This document shows, piece after piece, positions 5,441 to 5,610 of a DNA stretch of 5,610 nucleotides. A program made the position numbers and the translations under genes. Source of the DNA: JBOFCS01 sp051646185 (GTDB taxonomy: Bacteria; Actinomycetota; Actinomycetes; Mycobacteriales; Mycobacteriaceae); assembly GCA_051646185.1 (NCBI GenBank), contig JBOFCS010000051.1, positions 1 through 5,610 on the forward strand. Reading direction: 5' to 3'. A model generated the notes under the pieces. The model had not been told where the DNA came from. It ran no database searches and saw only the letters and a program-made list of their open reading frames with translations. Position 1 is the first letter of the stretch. Each line of letters starts with the position of its first letter.

Positions 5441-5610
5441 CTGGTCCGTGACCTTGCCGTAGACGGAATTCCCGTTGTGGTGACTTGCCGGGTGTTGAAG
5501 TTATGTCGTCAACAGTTTTATCGTTGGTTGAAATCTCCTGTTACGCAACAGGAGTGGGATGATGCGCATCTTGTTGATGCGGCTGTTTCTGTTCATGAAA
5601 ATGATCCGAT
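5429..5610 (+). CDS. IS3-family transposase OrfB, N-terminal part (cut by window edge)
   Basis: Sixty codons are visible, in the -1 frame relative to orfA. The product starts MTFPLVRDLAVDG and continues with VVTCRVLKLCRQQFYRWLKSP, the typical IS3 OrfB opening in which a small helical domain precedes the integrase core. It then reads HLVDAAVSVHENDP, matching the start of the HTH_21-like segment. The DDE integrase core that cuts and joins DNA lies beyond the window, so activity cannot be judged. It may be made alone from the ATG at 5429, which overlaps the orfA stop, but mainly as the C-terminal part of an OrfAB fusion by frameshifting. Confidence 0.9.
   Translation, partial: MTFPLVRDLAVDGIPVVVTCRVLKLCRQQFYRWLKSPVTQQEWDDAHLVDAAVSVHENDP

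Larger units (their letters stand above)
5062..5610 (+). mobile_element. IS3-family insertion sequence, left part (continues beyond window)
   Basis: The element starts at a TG tip in 5062-5063, 62 bp before the orfA start, a normal IS3-family leader length. It carries a complete orfA and the first 60 codons of orfB in the -1 frame, the standard IS3 layout. It has jumped into the orfB tail of an older IS3 element. The right end and the DDE catalytic part are outside the window, so I cannot say whether it is complete. The exact left boundary is inferred from motif and spacing. Confidence 0.8.

Noticed and set aside
1..5610. CRISPR array, tRNA/rRNA genes, riboswitch, defence or toxin-antitoxin genes.
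   Set aside because: I looked on both strands and saw no spaced repeats, tRNA-like cloverleaf, or recognisable gene of these classes.

Overview
This window looks like a piece of a Corynebacterium chromosome (my inference: moderate-GC, C. diphtheriae-like rather than high-GC). The main evidence is gene order. An AFG1/ZapE ATPase faces a RibD-type reductase, an exported alpha/beta-hydrolase-fold protein and a polytopic GT-C glycosyltransferase, which is the order of Rv2670c, Rv2671, Rv2672 and Rv2673 (aftC) in Mycobacterium tuberculosis. AftC branches cell-wall arabinan, so its presence points to a mycolic-acid actinobacterium.

Layout. Positions 1-944 hold zapE on the minus strand, cut at its 3' end by the window edge. 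A 34-bp divergent gap follows, then a tight plus-strand gene string: the reductase (979-1731), the exported hydrolase-fold protein (1741-3297; start 9 bp after the previous stop) and aftC (3333-4568; 35-bp gap, strong GGAGG). The string ends at an 11-bp inverted repeat that overlaps the aftC stop codon. Positions 4605-4953 hold no convincing gene. Their base skew is G-rich on the plus strand, unlike the genes before them. From 4954 on, the DNA is mobile: a relic right end of one IS3-family element on the minus strand (terminal inverted repeat plus the last 27 codons of its orfB) runs directly into the left end of a second, different IS3-family element on the plus strand. The second element has a complete orfA and the start of orfB, and continues past the window.

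How the genes work together. ZapE is a P-loop ATPase linked to cell division. AftC builds alpha(1->3) branches in arabinan outside the membrane. The hydrolase-fold protein is a predicted exported lipoprotein, but it lacks all three expected catalytic residues, so it is more likely a binding or accessory protein than an enzyme. The reductase is cytoplasmic; its M. tuberculosis counterpart behaves as a dihydrofolate-reductase analogue. The four-gene synteny suggests a functional or regulatory link, but the sequence does not prove one.

The points most worth a second look are the apparently dead hydrolase, the competing stem-loops around the aftC ribosome binding site, the nested IS3 elements, and the orfA/orfB frameshift site. 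There, a GGGAAAA heptamer abuts the orfA stop, and a perfect hairpin carries the orfB start in its loop. I did not find evidence of a wholly new system.
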